64,000 bases of DNA from DASUAS01 sp963720765 (GTDB taxonomy: Bacteria; Actinomycetota; Acidimicrobiia; IMCC26256; DASPTH01): NCBI GenBank assembly GCA_963720765.1, contig CAVRGS010000002.1, positions 930,001 through 994,000 on the forward strand. The letters are read 5' to 3'. The notes under the pieces are model-generated. The model made no database searches and had not been told where the DNA came from. It worked only from the letters and a program-made list of their open reading frames with translations. A program made the translations under genes and the position numbers. Of this stretch, positions 1-9,735 are shown piece after piece (position 1 is the first letter of the stretch; each line of letters begins with the position of its first letter).

Positions 1-835
1 TGAACGCGCTCTGGAGCTCGGCCACCTCGACCGGTGCTTCCTCCAGACCCGCCGCCTTGCCGGCCAACGTGGTCGACGGCGACGACGTGAGGTCACGCAT
101 GCCCGGGTAGTGGAGCTCGCTGTAGTGCGCGAGGCCGCTGATCCACACCGGGTGGTCGCAGAGCTCGCGGGCCTTGTCGGCCCGGGCGATCACGACCGCG
201 ACCGCGCCGTCGGTGATGGGCGGGAGGTCGTGGCGGCGCAGCGGCGAGCGCACGTAGTCCTCGGCGAGCAGTTCGTCGACGTCGAAGTCGCCGGTGACCT
301 GCGCGTGCGGGTTGCCCTTCGCGTCATGTCGGCAGCGGGCCGCGACTTCGGCCATCTGCCGTTCGGTGACCTTGCCCGCGTCGAGCAGCGCACGCGCCTG
401 GAGCGCGGAGAACGACGCGGCGTCGGTGCCGAGCGGCGCGAGGTAGTAGGGGTCCATCTCCATCGGGTAGATGAGCGCGGGGTCGGCGGTCGACGACCGA
501 CCCGAGCCCATCGCCACCGCGACGTCGATGTCGCCGAGCTGCAGACGGAGCCACGCCTCGTACATCGCCCACGCGCCGTCCATCTCGACGTGCGAGTCGC
601 GCTTGGGCGGCCACGCGCCGATGGCGTCGATGTTCTGCACGAACGAGAACGCCTGGCCGGCGACGTAGTCGCAGCTGCCCGCGCACGTGAAGTCGACCTC
701 CTTGCGCGTGATGCCGGCGTCTTCCACCGCGCCGGTGATCACCTCGAGCAGCAGCTGGGCTTCGGTCTTGTCGGTGTTGCGCACCATCGGCGAGATGCTC
801 CAGCCGATGAGTGCGATGTCGTCGGAGGAGGGCAT
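1..835 (-). CDS. Thiolase-like lipid-transfer protein (SCP-x/Ltp family), partial
   Basis: The gene starts at ATG 835-833 (MPSSDDIALIGWS) and stays open to the window edge, so about 278 N-terminal residues are visible and the C-terminal half is missing. It reads in one frame with no indels. The start of the fold is thiolase-like: an IALIGWS strand, an FTCAGSCDYVAGQ segment where the nucleophile elbow is expected, and a DGAVAVVIARADKARE stretch typical of SCP-x/nonspecific lipid-transfer thiolases. Such proteins cleave beta-ketoacyl-CoA or, in the Ltp2 type, act as steroid side-chain retro-aldolases. The start overlaps the stop of the upstream DUF35 gene (TGATG); DUF35 proteins are known obligate partners of Ltp-type enzymes. 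The choice between thiolase and aldolase cannot be made from this half of the protein. Confidence 0.8.
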   Translation of the reverse strand, partial: MPSSDDIALIGWSISPMVRNTDKTEAQLLLEVITGAVEDAGITRKEVDFTCAGSCDYVAGQAFSFVQNIDAIGAWPPKRDSHVEMDGAWAMYEAWLRLQLGDIDVAVAMGSGRSSTADPALIYPMEMDPYYLAPLGTDAASFSALQARALLDAGKVTERQMAEVAARCRHDAKGNPHAQVTGDFDVDELLAEDYVRSPLRRHDLPPITDGAVAVVIARADKARELCDHPVWISGLAHYSELHYPGMRDLTSSPSTTLAGKAAGLEEAPVEVAELQSAF

Positions 836-1814
836 CACTGGATCCTGTCCACGAGGCTGGGGTCGTCGTCGTCGGGCTCACCGGTCGGTATCCAGCCGAG
901 GAGGCTGCCCTCGGCGGTCGATGCGAGGTCGGCCTTCTCGGCTTCCGACGCCCACACCGCGGCGACCCGCATGCCGACGCGCACGTCGGCGTTCGGCACG
1001 TCGACCAGCGGTTGGTAGCCGAGGATCACGTCGGTGCCGTCGAGCCAGACGTGCACCCGCGAGAACGGCTCGGTCTCGGTCTGGCCGGGGTACTGCACCG
1101 GCGTGATGATCGTGTAGCTGGTCACGACGCCGACCTGCGGGAGGTCGACCTCGTACTCGCGGGTGAGCTCGATCGCGTCGACCGGGCAGTAGCCCTTGCC
1201 GCCGGTGTACGTGCGGCCGCAGATCGGGCACTTGAGGCCGAGGAAGCGGCCTTCGTCGTTGGCCTCCTCGGCGCGCTTGACGTTGGCGGTGACGGGGAGC
1301 GTGTACGTGATGGACGCGTTGTAGTCCATCATCGTGACCGGCTCCTCGGCGGCGCCGCCGTCGTCGTCCGGGCACGACCGGCTCCTCGCCGGGGACGAAC
1401 GCCTCGATGTCGGTGATGTGGCCGATGCGAGCGGCGCGCCATCGAGGGCGCCACCCGCATGCCGGTGCTCATGGCGTCGATCGAACCGGCGTCGACCGCG
1501 TGCAGGAACGACGTGTCGGCGCCGTCGAGCTTCACCAGCGCGAACGCGAACGGCACGTCGAGCGGGTGCTGCTCGGTGGGCGTGGCGACCCACGACCACG
1601 ACTCGACGGTGCCGGCGGGTCCGACGTCGACGAAGTCGTGGGCGAGCTCCTCGGCGGTGTCGGGATCCCACTCGAGCGGCGGAGCGATCACGCGGTCGCC
1701 GCTGCGGATGCCGATGATCCGCCGGTCGGTGAGCGCAGTCATGAAGGCACCCACCACCGGCCCGAGCGATCGCTTGTACGGGAATTGGATGGTGGCCTGG
1801 ACGACCTCTGTCAC
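835..1814 (-). CDS. Two-domain OB-fold/zinc-ribbon protein (DUF35), thiolase partner; frameshifted in this sequence
   Basis: The start is GTG 1814 (MTEVVQATIQF) with a purine-rich GGGGGGAA site upstream. The first OB-like domain runs to about residue 130 (ending near MSTGMRVAP). The reading frame then shifts near 1430 and again near 1373, and continues as EEPVTMMDYNASITYTLPV into the second domain. That domain has a zinc ribbon CPICGRTYTGGKGYCPVD, with three Cys and an Asp at the fourth position, followed by an OB fold. The middle piece (GHITDIEAFVPGEEPVV) lies in the third frame. Two same-sign indels restore one protein of about 325 residues, so consensus errors are the likely cause. It overlaps the thiolase-like gene by TGATG, which suggests translational coupling and a heteromeric complex in CoA-thioester metabolism. 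Confidence 0.75.
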
Positions 1815-1883
1815 GCGGTTCCCCCCGGGACGTCAACGATGGAATTGATGAGTGGAGATTACGTCCCGTGCTGGCGGGTGTGT

Positions 1884-1900
1884 CCAAGCGTTGCACTTGG
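1884..1900. promoter_or_regulatory. Imperfect 17-bp palindrome in the divergent intergenic region (possible TetR-type operator)
   Basis: CCAAGCGTTGCACTTGG has CCAAG/CTTGG outer arms plus an inner G-C pair. It lies between the DUF35 gene (minus) and the sterol-desaturase-type gene (plus). Its position and size suit a repressor dimer controlling both directions. No regulator gene is adjacent, so the role is inferred. Confidence 0.3.
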
Positions 1901-1956
1901 TCGAACTTTCACACTCACGGCGCGTGCGCTTCACCGGATCGGGGTGCACTGGTGGG

Positions 1957-2794
1957 GTGCGCAGCCATCTCACCGGACTGACCTTTGCCGTCGCGCTGCT
2001 CTTCGCGCTGCTCGTGCGGGGGACCGCGGTGTTCGGCATCGCCCTCCTCTTCGTGGTGTTCGTCCCGTTGGAGAAGCTCTTCGCCCTCCGGCGACAGAAG
2101 ACCTTCCGACCCGGACTGCTCACCGACCTCACGCACATCCTGGTGAACAGCGTGCTCACCGCGGTCGCAGTGATCGTGCTGGTGGTCGCGACCGCCATCC
2201 CGTTCCTCTGGCTGCGGCGCATGGACCTGGTCGGCGGCGCTGCCCGCCTGGGCGGCGCTCACGCTCGCGGTGGTGGTCGTCGCGGTGGCGAACTACTGGG
2301 GCCACCGGCTCACGCACCGGGTGCCCTTCCTGTGGCGCTTCCACTCGGTGCACCACAGCATCGAGCAGATGGACTGGGTCGCGTCGGGTCGTCTCCACCC
2401 CTTCGACCAGGCGTTCACCCAGGCGTTCACGATCTTCCCCCTGGTGCTCCTCGGCTACGGCGCGGGTGTGTTCGGCGGCGTCGCGGTGTTCATCACGTTG
2501 CTCGCCCTGTTCCAGCACGCCAACGTGCGACTGCGCTTCCCGGGACTGCGGTGGGTCGTGAACACGCCGGAGTGGCACCACTGGCACCACGCCATCGACG
2601 ACGACGCGCGCGACAAGAACTTCGGGTTGCCCGTGGTCGACAAGGTGTTCGGCACCGCGTACCTGCCGAAGGGGGCGCGACCCGGAGGCTTCGGGACGCG
2701 CTCGCCGGTGCCGGCCGACGGGTACCTGCGCCATCTCGCGTACCCGTTCGGCGCCGCCGCCAAGGGAAACGCGGCGAGCGTCGGCCCTGCATAG
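1957..2794 (+). CDS. Sterol desaturase / fatty acid hydroxylase superfamily membrane protein; frameshifted near 2228
   Basis: The proposed start is GTG 1957 (VRSHLTGLTFAVALL), which opens directly into hydrophobic segments; upstream in-frame sequence does not look coding. Three or four membrane helices are visible (LTFAVALLFALLV, VFGIALLFVVFV, AVAVIVLVVATAIPFLW, then ALTLAVVVVAVANYW after a one-base shift near 2228). The diiron histidine clusters are intact: HRLTH, HSVHH, and WHHWHH near the C-terminus. These define the PF04116 hydroxylase/desaturase family acting on lipids or sterols in the membrane. The protein ends ...AAAKGNAASVGPA. The frame break sits between two well-conserved halves and is probably a sequencing error. 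Confidence 0.8.
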
Positions 2795-2797
2795 GGT
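2792..2797 (+). promoter_or_regulatory. Putative -10 box for a leaderless start of the RibD-C gene
   Basis: TAGGGT lies 6 nt before the ATG at 2804, so transcription would begin at or next to the start codon. No Shine-Dalgarno sequence is present. The TAG is also the stop codon of the preceding gene, so the match may be partly coincidental. Confidence 0.35.
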
Positions 2798-2803
2798 TCT
2801 TGC

Positions 2804-3484
2804 ATGCGGATTCTCGATCTCGACGACCGCGCCACTCCCGAGTCGGCGGTCGAAGCGCACGTCGCGCTGCCGGACTCGATCCCGAGCGACCGTGCGTTCA
2901 TGCGGCTCAACATGATCTCGTCGGTCGACGGCGGCACCGCAGTCGGCGGCGTGTCCGGTGGTCTCGGCAACCGCGACGACCACGCGGTGTTCGCCGCGCT
3001 GCGCGCCGGCGCCCACGGTTGCCTCGTGGGCCTCGGCACCGTCATCGCCGAGCAGTACGAGGTGCCGGTCCCGCCGCAGCTGCAGCTCTACGTCGTCGTC
3101 GGACACCATCGACGTGACCGGCGCCGAGGACCTCTTCGCGACCGGGTCGCGCCACGCTGGTGGTGCCGACGAGCGTGGGGCCGGTCCCCGACGGCGTGCC
3201 CGAGCTGCGCGCCGGCGACCGGCCCGTTCGTCGACCTCGAGGTGGTCTCGGCCGCGCTGGCCGGGCAGGTGATCGTGGCCGAAGGCGGTCCGACGCTCGC
3301 GGGGCTGCTCGCGGCGAAGGGTCTGCTCGACGAGTTCTTCGTCACCATCGCTCCCCGCGTCATCGCCGGCGGTTCAGCCCGCGTCGCCCACGGCCCGGAG
3401 GCCGACGCGTCGCCCTGGGAGCTCGAGCACGGCTTCGTCGACGACGACGGCTTCCTCTTCCTCCGTTACTGCCGCTGCCTCTGA
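2804..3484 (+). CDS. RibD C-terminal-domain reductase (pyrimidine reductase / DHFR-like); three local frameshifts
   Basis: ATG 2804 begins MRILDLDDRATPES. The N-terminal part contains MRLNMISSVDGGTAVGGVSGGLGN, the RibD-C/5-amino-6-uracil reductase signature, followed by a nucleotide-binding stretch. Near 3100 the reading leaves frame (conserved SSDTIDVTGAEDLFATGSR), shifts again near 3150 (LVVPTSVGPVPDGVPELR) and returns near 3225 to FVDLEVVSAALAGQVIVAEGGPTL. That last stretch holds the family's EGGP NADPH-binding loop. Three indels within about 130 bp that sum to zero point to consensus errors. Length (226 aa) is normal for stand-alone RibD-C proteins. Substrate is uncertain: either riboflavin-pathway reduction or an F420/flavin-type reductase. 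Confidence 0.75.
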   Translation: MRILDLDDRATPESAVEAHVALPDSIPSDRAFMRLNMISSVDGGTAVGGVSGGLGNRDDHAVFAALRAGAHGCLVGLGTVIAEQYEVPVPPQLQLYVVVGHHRRDRRRGPLRDRVAPRWWCRRAWGRSPTACPSCAPATGPFVDLEVVSAALAGQVIVAEGGPTLAGLLAAKGLLDEFFVTIAPRVIAGGSARVAHGPEADASPWELEHGFVDDDGFLFLRYCRCL

Positions 3485-3500
3485 CCCGACCGCACGCTTT

Positions 3501-3539
3501 GGCGCCCCTCCCGCGTCAGAGTGACGGTGGAGGGGCGCC
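3501..3539. terminator. Bidirectional hairpin between convergent genes
   Basis: Perfect 11-bp arms GGCGCCCCTCC (3501-3511) and GGAGGGGCGCC (3529-3539) enclose a second 5-bp stem CGTCA/TGACG with a GAG loop. It sits in the 60-bp gap between two converging stop codons. There is no long T-tract, as is usual in high-GC actinobacteria. Confidence 0.65.
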
Positions 3540-3544
3540 GAAAC

Positions 3545-4655
3545 CTAGATCTTGGGTTCGCGGGGGAGGCCGAGGGAGCGCTCGCCGATGATGTTCTTCA
3601 TCACCTCGGTGGTGCCCCCGGCGATGGTGTTCGAGCGGCTGCCGACGAGACGGCGGCCGCTGCGCATGTCGTCACCCGCGATGGCAGCGAGGCCGTCGAC
3701 CTCGGCGGTGTACTCGGCGAACGACTGGCCGAGCGTCGACCACGCGAGCTTGATGAGTCCGGCCACGGCGCCGTTCGGGCCGCCGCCGTCGTCGATGAGC
3801 GAGCGTTCGCCCATCCAGCCGAGGATGCGGGCGCGCGTGTAGAGCGCGGCGCCGCGGTCGCGGTCGCGGGCGCCGAGCTTGCCGTCGGCAGCGGCGGTGT
3901 GCAGGAACGACTCGATCTCGCTGATCAGGTTGCCGGCGATCTCGATCACGCCGGCGCGCTCGTAACCGAGCGTCGACATGGTGACGCCCCACCCGCCGTT
4001 GAGCGGACCGAGCAGCGCGTCCTTCGGGACGATCACGTCTTCGTAGACGACCTCCGCGAAGTCGCTCTCGCCGGTGGCCTGGATGATCGGCCGGCGGGTG
4101 ATGCCGGGCGAGTCGAGCGGCACCAGCAGCGCCGAGATCCCGCGGTGCGCGGGGGCGTCGGGATCCGTGCGCACGAGCAGCATGCAGTGCGTGGCCCACA
4201 TGCCGATCGAGGTCCACACCTTGGTGCCGTTCACGACGAAGTGGTCGTCCTCGAGCACCGCGCGGCAGCGCAGCCCGGCGAGGTCGCTGCCGGCGTCGGG
4301 CTCACTGAATCCCTGGCACCACACCTCTTCGGCCGAGAGGATGCGCTGCAGGTGCACCTTCTGTTCGGGCGTGCCCGCGGCCGCGATGGTCGGGCCGACG
4401 TTCTTCGTTCCGAACACCGCGATGCGTCGCGGTGCCTTGGCGCGACCGAACTCGGCGTCGCACGCGATCTGGTCCTCGACGCCCAACGCCGCGCCCGCCG
4501 ATCTCCACCGGCCACGCAGGGGCCGACCACCCCCGCGCGCCGAGCTCACGTTGGAACTCGAGCAAGCCTTCCCATTCGTCGGAGTCGCCCCACTTCTCGC
4601 GGTGGGCGGGAACGATCTCGTCGAGCACGGCGCGCAGTTCGAGGTGTGGCTGCAT
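3545..4655 (-). CDS. Acyl-CoA dehydrogenase; one frameshift near 4500
   Basis: The start is ATG 4655 (MQPHLELRAVLDEIV). The first ~50 residues end in WSAPAWPVEIGGRG; after a one-base shift near 4500 the protein continues GVEDQIACDAEFGRAK to the stop at 3545. The flavin-binding motif WCQGFSEPDAGSDLAGL, the middle beta domain (VVNGTKVWTSIGMWATHC) and the C-terminal helical domain with GGTTEVMKNIIGERSLGLPR are complete. The family oxidises acyl-CoA to 2-enoyl-CoA with FAD. This subclass (about 370 aa, with EYTAEVDGLAAIAG) resembles the actinobacterial FadE proteins of lipid or steroid side-chain degradation, which fits the DUF35/thiolase genes nearby. The catalytic base cannot be assigned confidently from sequence alone. 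Confidence 0.85.
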
Positions 4656-4700
4656 GCGCGGGAGCGTATCCAGCGCTCCCGCGCACGCGCCCTTCCACGC

Positions 4701-6798
4701 CTACGTGGACGACGAGGTCAGGTCGTAGACCGTGACGCCACCGACGGTCTGGCTGGTGAAGTTGTCGGTGACCCAGGTGGAGATCGCCGACGACGTGCTC
4801 GACGTGCGGGCCCCGCCGGGGCCGAAGCCGCCGCCCCCACCGAAGCCGCCACCACCGATGAACCAGTGGATCTTCCCCTCTCGCACGTACTGCTGGAACT
4901 GCGCGAGGGTCGGTGTGGGGTCGGTGCCGTTGAAGCCGCCGATGGCCATGATCGGGTCGTCGGTGGCGAGCTGGTAGCCCGCGGCCGAGTTCGCGCCGGT
5001 GGTCGCTGCGATCCAGGTGTACGAGCCGGCGTCCTGCTCGAGCAGTGCGGTGAGCTCGGAGCTCGGTGTGCTGCCGTTGAGGAGCCCGCCCGCGCCGCCT
5101 CTTCCGCCGGGGCCTCCGGCAGCGCCGGGGGGACCACCCGCGAACCCGCCCGGGAGCTGGCCGCCGCCCGGGAGTTGGCCACCGGCGGGGAGTTGTCCGC
5201 CGAACCCGCCGGGTCCACCGCCGGGACGGCCGAAGCCCATGGTGCTGGCTCCCGCGGGGCCCGCGGTCGGGATCGCACCGGTGTGGGGCGTGTTCACGGT
5301 GTTCAACGTGTAGGCCGCAGGCGCGGCCAGGATCACGCCGATGCCCGCGAGCGCGAGCACCACGAGCGCCGCGTCCGTGCACGAGGTGCGCGGCGAGCAG
5401 CACACCCGCGACGGCGACGCCCGCGATCAGGAGTGGACCGCGCAGCCATGGGTTCCAGTCGGGCGTGCGCCCGAGCAGCACGAAGGTCCAGATCGCCGTC
5501 ACCGCAACCGTCACCGCGAGCACGGCCCGTGCCGCCACGTCGTGACGACGCTTCCACATCATGCCCGCGCCCATGCCGACGAGCGCGCCGATCGCGGGCG
5601 CCAGGGCGATCGCGTAGTACTGGTGGATGATCCCCTTGCCGAGGCTGAACGTGAGCCCGGTGACGAGGAGCCATCCGCCCCACAGCACGAACGCGGCACG
5701 CACGCGGTCGGTGCGCGGGCGCCGGCCGCGCCACACGATCCCGGCGACGAGCAGGATGAGCGCCGCGGGGAGCAGCCACGAGATCTGCGTACCGAACTCG
5801 GTCCCGAACATCCGCGTGATGCCGGTGGGACCCCACATGCCCGTCTGACCGCCGCCGCCACCGACGCTGCCGGTCTCGTTGCCGGTGAGCCGACCGAAGC
5901 CGTTGTACCCGAAGATCAGCTCGAGGACGCTGTTGTGCTGGGAGCCGCCGATGTAGGGGCGCGACGACGCGGGCCAGAGCTCGACGATGGCGATCCACCA
6001 GCCCGCGGCCACGAGCATGGCGGCGCACGCGGCCGTCAGCTGCCAGATGCGCTTCCACCACGACACCGGCGCGGCGATCAGGTACACGAGCCCGAACGCC
6101 GGGAGCACCAGCAGCGCCTGCAACATCTTGGCGAGGAACCCGAAGCCCACCATCGAGAACGCGGACAGGAGCCACCACGTGCTGCCGCGCTCCAGTGCAC
6201 GGATCATGGCGTACGCGCCGACGACGAGCAGGAGCACGAGCGCGGCGTCGGGGTTGTTGAAGCGGAACATCAACGCCGCGACCGGCGTGAGCGCGAGCGC
6301 CGTGCCCGCGAGCAGGGCGGATCCGGCCGAGAACCAACGTCGCACCGCGAGGTACAGCACACCGACCGCGGCGACACCTTCGAGCGCCTCGGGCACGAGG
6401 ATGCTCCACGAGTTCACCCCGAAGACGCGCGCCGTCAATGCCATCGGCCACAGCGACAACGGCGACTTGTCGACGGTGACGGCGTTCGATGCGTCGAACG
6501 AACCGAAGAAGAACGCCTTCCAGCTCTTGGTCGCCGCCTGCACCGCGGCCGAGTAGTAGGTGTTCGCCCACCCCGACGCGCCGAGGCCCCAGAGGTAGAG
6601 GACGGTGGTGCCGAGGAGGAGCGCGAGCAGACACGGGCGCACCCACGCGGCGTCGTGTTCGCGCCCGCGCCAGAACGCTTGGAGCCCGCCGCGCCGGGCG
6701 CGGCTCGCGTCACGACCGGTGGCGTCGTGACGCGCCGGCGCCTCCGGCGCGGCGGGGGATCGTGCGGGGGCGACCGTCGGATCGAGCGTGGTGGTCAT
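4701..6798 (-). CDS. GT39-type polyprenol-phosphate-sugar glycosyltransferase, multispanning membrane protein; frameshift near 5380
   Basis: ATG 6798 overlaps the stop of the upstream GtrA gene (ATGA). The protein begins with an Ala/Pro-rich cytoplasmic tail. A first helix (CLLALLLGTTVLYLWGL) and the exported loop WANTYYSAAVQAATKSWKAF follow, with the family's VDKSPLSLW motif near residue 120. At least ten further hydrophobic helices follow (for example ALALTPVAALMFRFNNPDA and HQYYAIALAPAIGALVGMG). After a one-base shift near 5380 comes a Gly/Pro-rich linker with repeated QLPGGG units and a soluble C-terminal domain (YTWIAATTGANSAAGYQLA) ending DLTSSST. ArnT/PMT-like enzymes of this size (about 700 aa) transfer sugars from a lipid carrier on the outer face of the membrane. 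It is the last gene of a three-gene operon whose other products supply or flip the carrier. Confidence 0.8.
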
Positions 6799-7289
6799 CG
6801 GGCGGCCTCTTCTTCGAGGGTCGTGGCGACGGGCGCGGGCGCCGACGTCGTCTGGGAGCGGAACAGGAAGCGGTCGAGGATGACGAACTGTGCGACCCAC
6901 AGCGAGCCCCAGGCCGCGATGTTCGCGAACTCGATGGCGACGGTGCGGGCGAAGCCGTCGAGCCCCGCGGACTCGGCCCACGCCGCGGTGAGGCTGACGG
7001 TGAGCGTCGAGAGCGCGAGGCCGGTGAACGAGAGGATCCAGAACGGGACCAACTCCGCCTTCATCGAGCGGCGCCCGGTGCGTTGCCACACCCAACGCCG
7101 GTTGAGCTCGAACGACGGGAAGGTGCCGACCGCGGTGGCGATCACGTTGGCGACGCCGGCGGGGATCCCCGTGGTGCTCACCAGCACGCCGAGCACGGTG
7201 AGGCTCGTCATCGTGGCGACGAGCGACACCGTGCCGTAGCGCAGCCACTGGCGGACTCGATGCATCGGCAACGTCGTGTGGAGTCTCAC
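6795..7289 (-). CDS. GtrA family small membrane protein (putative polyprenol-sugar flippase)
   Basis: The start is GTG 7289, sharing GTGA with the stop of the GT2-GtrA gene; an internal ATG at 7265 is the alternative. The 164-residue protein has four membrane helices (YGTVSLVATMTSLTVLGVLV, IPAGVANVIATAVGTFP, FWILSFTGLALSTLTVSL, AAWGSLWVAQFVILDRFLF). Between helices two and three lies FELNRRWVWQRTGRR, the hallmark F-x-x-N-R-x-W of GtrA proteins. GtrA members are thought to translocate lipid-linked sugars. A second GtrA domain fused to the glycosyltransferase upstream suggests a paired or heteromeric carrier system. Confidence 0.85.
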   Translation of the reverse strand: MRLHTTLPMHRVRQWLRYGTVSLVATMTSLTVLGVLVSTTGIPAGVANVIATAVGTFPSFELNRRWVWQRTGRRSMKAELVPFWILSFTGLALSTLTVSLTAAWAESAGLDGFARTVAIEFANIAAWGSLWVAQFVILDRFLFRSQTTSAPAPVATTLEEEAAR

Positions 7290-8493
7290 GGGCGGAACAC
7301 CCAGTGGCGCAGCAGCAGGAAGCGCGCGACGGTGGCGAGCAGGTTCGCGGCAGTGAGCGTCACCAACGTGACCGCGAGGGACGACACGCCGAGCACGGTG
7401 AGCACCGCGAGCGCGGCCAGGGTCAGCGCCAGCGGGAGCAGACCGAGCGCAGTGCCCGCGGCGTAGTGACGGGCGCGTCCGGCGCGCCCGCGTAGCGCGA
7501 ACGTGAGGCGTCGGTTGGCGGCGGTGTTGGCGAACGCGCACACCAGCAGCGCGATGACGTCGGCGCCCACCGGTCCGAGCGGACCGTCGAGCAGTGCGAA
7601 CAACGCCGCGAACACGACCGTGCTGACGATGCCGATCGACGCGAAGCGCACCACCTGCGGTCCGAGCCGCGGATCGACCGGGATCGAATCGCGGGCCGCG
7701 TCGCGCGTCGTGTCGGCGAGCTCGCCGTCGTCCGATCGCAAAGCGACGCAGCATGCGCCAGACGCCACGGAGGTCGTCGGTGGCGGTGCGCACGATGTCG
7801 ACGCGAGACACCGGGTCGTCGATCCAGTCCACCGGCACCTCGTGGATGCGGAGTCCGTTGTGCTCTGCCAGCACCAACAGCTCGGTGTCGAAGAACCAGC
7901 CCTGGTCCTCGACCAAGGGGAGGAGCTCGCGCGCCACGTCGGCGCGGAGGGCCTTGAAGCCGCACTGGGCGTCGGAGAAGCCGGCGCGCAACGTCGTGCG
8001 GAGGAGCAGGTTGTACCCACGCGAGATGAGCTCGCGCTTCGGGCCGCGCACGACGCGTGCGTTCGACGCGAGGCGTGTGCCGATGGCGACATCGCTGTGG
8101 CCGCTCAACAGCGGCGCGACGAGCGGGAGGAGCGCGTCGAGATCGGTCGAGAGGTCGACGTCCATGTACGCGACGACCGCGCGCGTCGCTCGCGCTCCAC
8201 GCGGTGCGGAGCGCACGACCGCGGCCCTTCTCGTCGAGGTGGAGGAACCGCACGCCTTCGAGCGTCGCGGCCAGTCGGCGCGCGATCACCTCGGTGTCGT
8301 CGGTGCTCGCGTTGTCGACGATGGTGATCGCCCACGGCACCGTGAAGTGGTCGGAGAGATACGCCTGCAAGGTGCGGATCGACGGGTCGAGGTCGTGTTC
8401 CTCGTTGAAGACGGGCACGACGATCTCCACCGCAGGTGCGAGCGACATCGGTTCGGGGGTGCGCTCAACGGCGGTCTCGGTCACGAGCGCCAT
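7286..8493 (-). CDS. Bifunctional GT2 glycosyltransferase - GtrA fusion; frameshifts near 8195 and 7745
   Basis: ATG 8493 begins MALVTETAVERTPEPMS. Residues 20-95 carry the GT2 start (AVEIVVPVFNEEHDLDPSI, TIVDNASTDDTEVIARRL). After a shift near 8195 the protein continues AVVAYMDVDLSTDLDALLPL (DxD-like metal site), SDVAIGTRLASNARVVRG and FSDAQCGFKALRADVARELL, the DPM1/polyprenyl-phosphate glycosyltransferase pattern. After a second shift near 7745 comes a GtrA domain: four helices with FANTAANRRLTFALRGRAG and a terminal LLLRHWVFRP. GT2-GtrA fusions are a known actinobacterial architecture that makes and flips polyprenyl-phosphate sugars. It heads the operon GT2-GtrA, GtrA, GT39, all overlapping by 4 bp. 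Confidence 0.8.
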
Positions 8494-8567
8494 GGTCCGA
8501 CATGCAGGTTGCGTCGACCTCTGGTGTTCCTGGGAGTTCGCCGAGAACGACCGGCGATCCCCGGCGT

Positions 8568-8573
8568 TACGCT
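8568..8573 (+). promoter_or_regulatory. Putative -10 box upstream of the AttH-like gene
   Basis: TACGCT matches the TAnnnT consensus about 36 nt before the GTG at 8610. No convincing -35 element is seen at the normal spacing. Confidence 0.3.
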
Positions 8574-8609
8574 GCCCGCGAGTCGAGGCGATCCCGGGGG
8601 AGGCCCACA

Positions 8610-9735
8610 GTGCTGAGCAAGTTCGACGACTACCCGATCCACCAGACGTCGCAGCCGATCGCGACCCCGGTGAGCGGAGATCGCAACACCTACGACCGCT
8701 ACTGGTTCAACGGGTACCAGGACGACGGCGAGTTCTACTTCGGCATCGGTGCCGCGCTGTACCCGAACCTCGGCATCCTCGACTGCGGTCTCAGCATCGT
8801 CCGCGACGGCGAGCAGCACACGTTCCACGCGTCACGACGCGCGCCACTGGAACCGACCGACCTGCGCATCGGCCCGTTCGAGATCGACGTGATCGAACCG
8901 ATGCGCCGCATCCGCGTCGCCATCGACGACAACGACACCGGGATCAGCGCCGACCTCACCTTCACCGCGCGCACCGCGTGCGTGGAGGAGGGTCGGCAGA
9001 TCCGCAACCACGGTCGTCGCCCGATCATGGACGTCACCCGGTTCGCGCAGTTCGGCACGTGGGAGGGCGAGATCACGTACGACGGGAAGACCGTCCCCAT
9101 CGACGCGACCCGCGTGTACGGCACCAAGGACCGGAGCTGGGGCTTCCGCGGGCGTCGGTAGTCCGGACCAGGGGCTTGCACCCAACCCGCCCGGTTCGCT
9201 GCAGGCGTTCTTCCTGTGGGCCCCGCTCCACTGGGACGATCGCTGCACCCACTTCGGCGTGTTCGAGGACGCCAACGCGAACCGCTGGCACACCGATGGT
9301 GCGGTGCTCCCCGTGTACGCGTCGCCCGACGACATCCCCGGTGCCGAGGATCCGGACCTCGAGGTGCTCGCCGGGTGTGAGCACGAGCTCGACTACCTCC
9401 CCGGGACGCGGCGCGCGGGACACGCACGCATCGCGCTGGTGCACGCCGACGGTCGTCGCGAGGACATCGACCTCGAGCCGCTCATCTGCTTCCGCATGAA
9501 AGGCATCGGCTACATGCACCCCGAGTGGGGTCACGGCATGTGGAAGGGCGAGCTCGCGTACGCGGGGGAGTCGTGGAAGGTCGCCGACCTCGACCCGATG
9601 GCGTACGAGAACCAGCACCTCCAGCAGGTCGTGCGCGCCAAGTGCGGCGACCAGGTGGGCATCGGCGTCCTGGAGCAGATCGCCTTCGGCCCCCACGCCC
9701 GTTACGGCTTCACCGAGCTCCTCGACCCCGCCTGA
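8610..9735 (+). CDS. AttH/CrtC-like lipocalin-type protein of unknown function; frameshift near 9155
   Basis: The GTG start at 8610 (VLSKFDDYPIHQTSQP) follows a strong GGGGGAGG ribosome site at 8596-8602. The first half runs to VYGTKDRSWGFRG. After a one-base shift near 9155 the second half (SPDQGLAPNPPGSLQAFFLWAPLHW onward) reads to ELLDPA. The pattern of tryptophans and the YGTKDRSWG motif resemble two-domain lipocalin-like AttH/hydroxyneurosporene-synthase proteins found near lipid genes in actinobacteria. The true function is unknown. The region after the break is as well conserved in style as that before it, so it is one gene of about 375 residues. Confidence 0.65.

Noticed and set aside
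4546..7248. One 900-residue minus-strand gene spanning GtrA, GT39 and the dehydrogenase
   Set aside because: The long frame is a by-product of high GC and one indel; real domains switch frames at clear gene boundaries.
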